NCBI GenBank assembly: GCA_947494715.1
Contig: CANLWG010000006.1
Location: forward strand, 62,001-126,000
Length of the DNA stretch: 64,000 bases
Direction of reading: 5' to 3'
Origin: an uncultured Flavobacteriaceae bacterium
GTDB taxonomy: Bacteria; Bacteroidota; Bacteroidia; Flavobacteriales; Flavobacteriaceae
The first letter of the stretch is position 1; every line of letters begins with the position of its first letter. Position numbers and translations under genes: made by a program. Shown here in pieces: positions 61,656 through 64,000 of this stretch. The notes beneath the pieces are model-generated. The model had not been told where the DNA came from. It did no database searches and saw nothing but the letters and a program-made list of their open reading frames with translations.

Positions 61656-63632
61656 ATGCAGTACCAAAACAAGGGGTTGGATATACAGACCCAAATCGAC
61701 CTTTATGAGCGGATGCAGAAATCCCGGATGATCGAGGAAAAGATGCTGATCCTTTTGCGGCAAGGAAAAATTTCCAAATGGTTTAGTGGTATAGGTCAAG
61801 AGGCTATTGCCGTGGGTGTTGCAAGTGCTATGGAGCCCGACGAATACATACTTCCCATGCACCGCAATTTGGGTGTTTTTACTACACGCGGTATCCCGTT
61901 GCATCGACTTTTTGCCCAGTGGCAGGGTAAAGCCAGTGGATTTACAAAGGGTAGGGACCGTAGCTTTCATTTTGGGACACAGGCCTATAAAATTGTAGGT
62001 ATGATTTCCCATTTGGGTCCACAGCTTGGGGTTGCCGATGGGATTGCTTTGGCCCACCGTTTAAAAAAAGAGAATAAGGTCACAGCTGTTTTTACAGGAG
62101 AAGGGGGTACTAGTGAGGGGGATTTTCATGAAGCGCTCAACATAGCCTCGGTCTGGAACCTACCGGTTCTTTTTTGCATAGAGAATAACGGTTATGGCCT
62201 ATCTACGCCTACCAATGAGCAATACAACTGTAAAAAATTAAAGGATAAGGGCATAGGTTACGGCATGGAATCCTATACCATTAATGGGAACAATATTTTG
62301 GAAGTGTATAGCACGGTGGATTCCCTTTGTAAGCGAATTCGGAAGAATCCGCAACCTATCTTGTTGGAATTCGAAACATTCCGGATGCGAGGTCACGAAG
62401 AGGCTAGCGGTACCAAATACGTCCCACAACAATTGATGGACCAATGGGCAGCCAAAGATCCCTTGGAAAACTATACCGAATATTTGCGTAACCAAAACAT
62501 TCTTTCCGAGGAAGAGGAGGTGACCATTAAAAAGATAATTATTCATGAGATTGAGGAAAACCTGAAAAAAGCTTTTGCCGAGGATGAAATTGATTCTACT
62601 GAAACTAATGAATTAAATGATGTTTTTAAAGAGTTTGTTTATCAAGAAGTTAAACCAAATAAAAATAGTAAAAACATACGATTGGTAGATGCCATTTCCG
62701 ATGGATTGAAACAGTCTATGGAAAAACATGATAACCTGATCATTATGGGTCAGGATATTGCCGAATATGGAGGTGTTTTTAAGATTACCAAAGGTTTTCT
62801 CGATGCATTTGGCAAAGAGCGGGTACGTAATACTCCAATTTGTGAGTCGGGCATTATTGGGACCGCCATGGGATTATCCATTAACGGGATGAAGGCCATT
62901 ATGGAAATGCAGTTTGCGGATTTTGCCAGTAGTGGTTTTAACCCTATTGTGAATTATTTGGCCAAATCCCATTATCGTTGGGGCGAAAAGGCGGATGTGG
63001 TTATCCGCATGCCCTGTGGAGGTGGGGTAGGTGCCGGACCGTTCCATTCCCAAACCAATGAAGCCTGGTTTACCAAAACCCCGGGGTTAAAGGTGGCATA
63101 CCCTGCTTTTCCTTATGATGCCAAAGGTCTTTTGGCAACGGCCATTAATGATCCCAATCCTGTTTTGTTTTTTGAACACAAGGGCCTATATCGCAGTGTC
63201 TATCAAGATGTACCTTCGGATTACTATACTTTGCCCTTTGGAAAGGCCAGTATATTGAAAAAAGGGGAGGAGATAACCATAGTAAGCTACGGAGCCGGAG
63301 TGCATTGGGCATTGGACGTATTGGAAAGTAATCCTGAAATCAAAGCCGATCTTATCGATTTGCGCACATTGGCCCCCTTGGATATCAATACGATCTACAA
63401 TTCCGTAAAAAAAACAGGGAAACTTATTATTCTTCAAGAGGATAGTTTGTTCGGGGGAATAGCAAGTGATATATCCGCCTTGGTCATGGAAAATTGCTTT
63501 AGGTATTTGGATGGCCCCATAAAACGGGTGGCCAGTTTGGAAACGCCCATACCATTTGCCAAAAATCTGGAGGACAGATATCTTCCCAAAAAACGTTTTG
63601 CCAAGCAATTGCAGGAGTTATTGGCCTATTGA
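61656..63632 (+). CDS. Fused alpha/beta E1 component of 2-oxoacid dehydrogenase (second copy)
   Basis: A 658-residue protein. Residues about 1-330 are E1-alpha with the thiamine-diphosphate motif GEGGTSEGDFHEALNIASVWNLPVLFCIENNGYG. A charged linker (about 330-345) leads to E1-beta (about 345-658; LIIMGQDIAEYGGVFKITKGFLDAFG, then CESGIIGTAMG, and the transketolase C-terminal domain). It decarboxylates a 2-oxoacid and loads an E2 lipoyl domain; branched-chain or acetoin-type substrates are possible. It is about 150 residues shorter than the E1 fusion at 5914-8325, lacking the extra central region. No E2/E3 follows. The start is ATG at 61656. Confidence 0.9.
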   Translation: MQYQNKGLDIQTQIDLYERMQKSRMIEEKMLILLRQGKISKWFSGIGQEAIAVGVASAMEPDEYILPMHRNLGVFTTRGIPLHRLFAQWQGKASGFTKGRDRSFHFGTQAYKIVGMISHLGPQLGVADGIALAHRLKKENKVTAVFTGEGGTSEGDFHEALNIASVWNLPVLFCIENNGYGLSTPTNEQYNCKKLKDKGIGYGMESYTINGNNILEVYSTVDSLCKRIRKNPQPILLEFETFRMRGHEEASGTKYVPQQLMDQWAAKDPLENYTEYLRNQNILSEEEEVTIKKIIIHEIEENLKKAFAEDEIDSTETNELNDVFKEFVYQEVKPNKNSKNIRLVDAISDGLKQSMEKHDNLIIMGQDIAEYGGVFKITKGFLDAFGKERVRNTPICESGIIGTAMGLSINGMKAIMEMQFADFASSGFNPIVNYLAKSHYRWGEKADVVIRMPCGGGVGAGPFHSQTNEAWFTKTPGLKVAYPAFPYDAKGLLATAINDPNPVLFFEHKGLYRSVYQDVPSDYYTLPFGKASILKKGEEITIVSYGAGVHWALDVLESNPEIKADLIDLRTLAPLDINTIYNSVKKTGKLIILQEDSLFGGIASDISALVMENCFRYLDGPIKRVASLETPIPFAKNLEDRYLPKKRFAKQLQELLAY

Positions 63633-63732
63633 TTTAGGTTAAATAACGGTGTCCAGAATCAAACGAATCTTCGGCCCGAAATCATTTTACGACGTTTAAC
63701 AAAATATTCTTAGAAAAGAAAAGGCCAAAAAT

Positions 63733-63740
63733 TACCTTTG
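63733..63740 (+). promoter_or_regulatory. Candidate -7 element for the terminal lipoprotein gene
   Basis: TACCTTTG matches TAnnTTTG, 34 bases before the ATG at 63775; no clear -33 TTG. Confidence 0.35.
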
Positions 63741-63774
63741 CCCGTATATAGGAAAACCAAAAAAATTAACACCA

Positions 63775-64000
63775 ATGAAAAAAGCTTTTTTACTGCTTAT
63801 GGCTATCGCCTTGGTTTCTGTATCCTGTTCGGTTTCAAAATCGGCACGAGGTCAAAGAAACTTGCTTAGCGGTACTTGGAACTTGGACAATGTTTCCTAT
63901 GAGAACAATACCGGGAACTTCAAATCGGTCATTTTCAATGATGCCGACGACATTTGTTTTGAAGACAGCGAATGGTTCTTTAGGGACAATAATAGCACCG
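63775..64000 (+). CDS. Lipocalin-like lipoprotein, N-terminal part (3' truncated by window)
   Basis: About 75 codons are present and run off the window. The N-terminus is a lipoprotein signal (ALVSVSCSVSKS, Cys18) and is followed by LLSGTWNLDNVSYE, which resembles the opening strand of lipocalin-like (DUF4923/lipocalin-type) proteins of flavobacteria. A hydrophobic-ligand-binding barrel is likely, but the function is unknown. A TAnnTTTG box lies 34 bases before the ATG. The call rests on a partial sequence. Confidence 0.65.
   Translation, partial: MKKAFLLLMAIALVSVSCSVSKSARGQRNLLSGTWNLDNVSYENNTGNFKSVIFNDADDICFEDSEWFFRDNNST

Overview
The window looks like ordinary chromosome of a marine-type member of the Flavobacteriaceae (Bacteroidota), with moderate to low GC. 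The evidence is: several promoters of the Bacteroidota type (TTG, 17-23 bases, TAnnTTTG), almost no Shine-Dalgarno sites, fused alpha/beta 2-oxoacid dehydrogenase E1 proteins, Bacteroidota-style lipoprotein signals, a DUF6340 lipoprotein, a sulfatase, and typical TlpA and LVIVD-type secreted proteins. The genus cannot be fixed from the sequence alone. No rRNA, tRNA, CRISPR array, prophage or transposase is visible. Genes are dense on both strands; both ends cut a gene (a holA tail on the left, a lipocalin-like lipoprotein on the right).

Layout. 0-8.5 kb: holA tail, DoxX, a kinase/PLP-lyase fusion, an M16 protease and a fused E1. 8.5-19 kb: a DNA-repair block, read leftward: radical SAM protein, its DUF4130/TIGR03915 partner, an AlkC/AlkD-like HEAT protein, uvrA, a LOG-family protein and an M1-like protein that has lost its zinc motif. 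A divergent LexA-like repressor faces the block across an intergenic region with three GGA-N5-TCC sites on the promoters. 19-24.5 kb: a small double-glycine-leader cysteine-rich peptide, a GluR0-like potassium channel with a glutamate-receptor fold, Ggt, AcpH-like protein and GlmM. 24.4-35 kb: membrane-lipid enzymes, rhomboid protease, a propeller-type lipoprotein, TlpA, an outer-membrane barrel, a YdiJ-like flavoprotein/FeS fusion and an LpxH-like phosphatase.

34.8-41 kb: aroC, then a tight set of four genes (DAACS symporter, GshB-like ATP-grasp ligase, N-formylglutamate amidohydrolase-like enzyme, HExxxH/QEGLA metallopeptidase), followed by a frameshifted GIY-YIG gene among TTCTCGATAC inverted repeats. 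41-49.2 kb: two tandem paralogous TPR/membrane/HTH regulators divergent from a cholesterol-dependent-cytolysin-like lipoprotein. All three genes carry the same direct repeat (TGTCCAT-N4-TGTCCAT, 11-bp period) upstream of the start, and a second lipoprotein of unknown family follows. 49-64 kb: MutS2 without an Smr domain, DUF6340, ung, an orphan substrate-binding protein, ppk1, nucleoside phosphorylase, DUF1835, SUI1, sulfatase, 2OG-Fe(II) dioxygenase and a second fused E1.

The best candidates for a little-described system are (a) the cytolysin-like/TPR-HTH locus with its shared operator, (b) the ATP-grasp/amidohydrolase/QEGLA operon, and (c) the LexA-like/radical-SAM repair cassette with its triple operator. 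All functions are inferred from sequence motifs read by eye; no database search was run.
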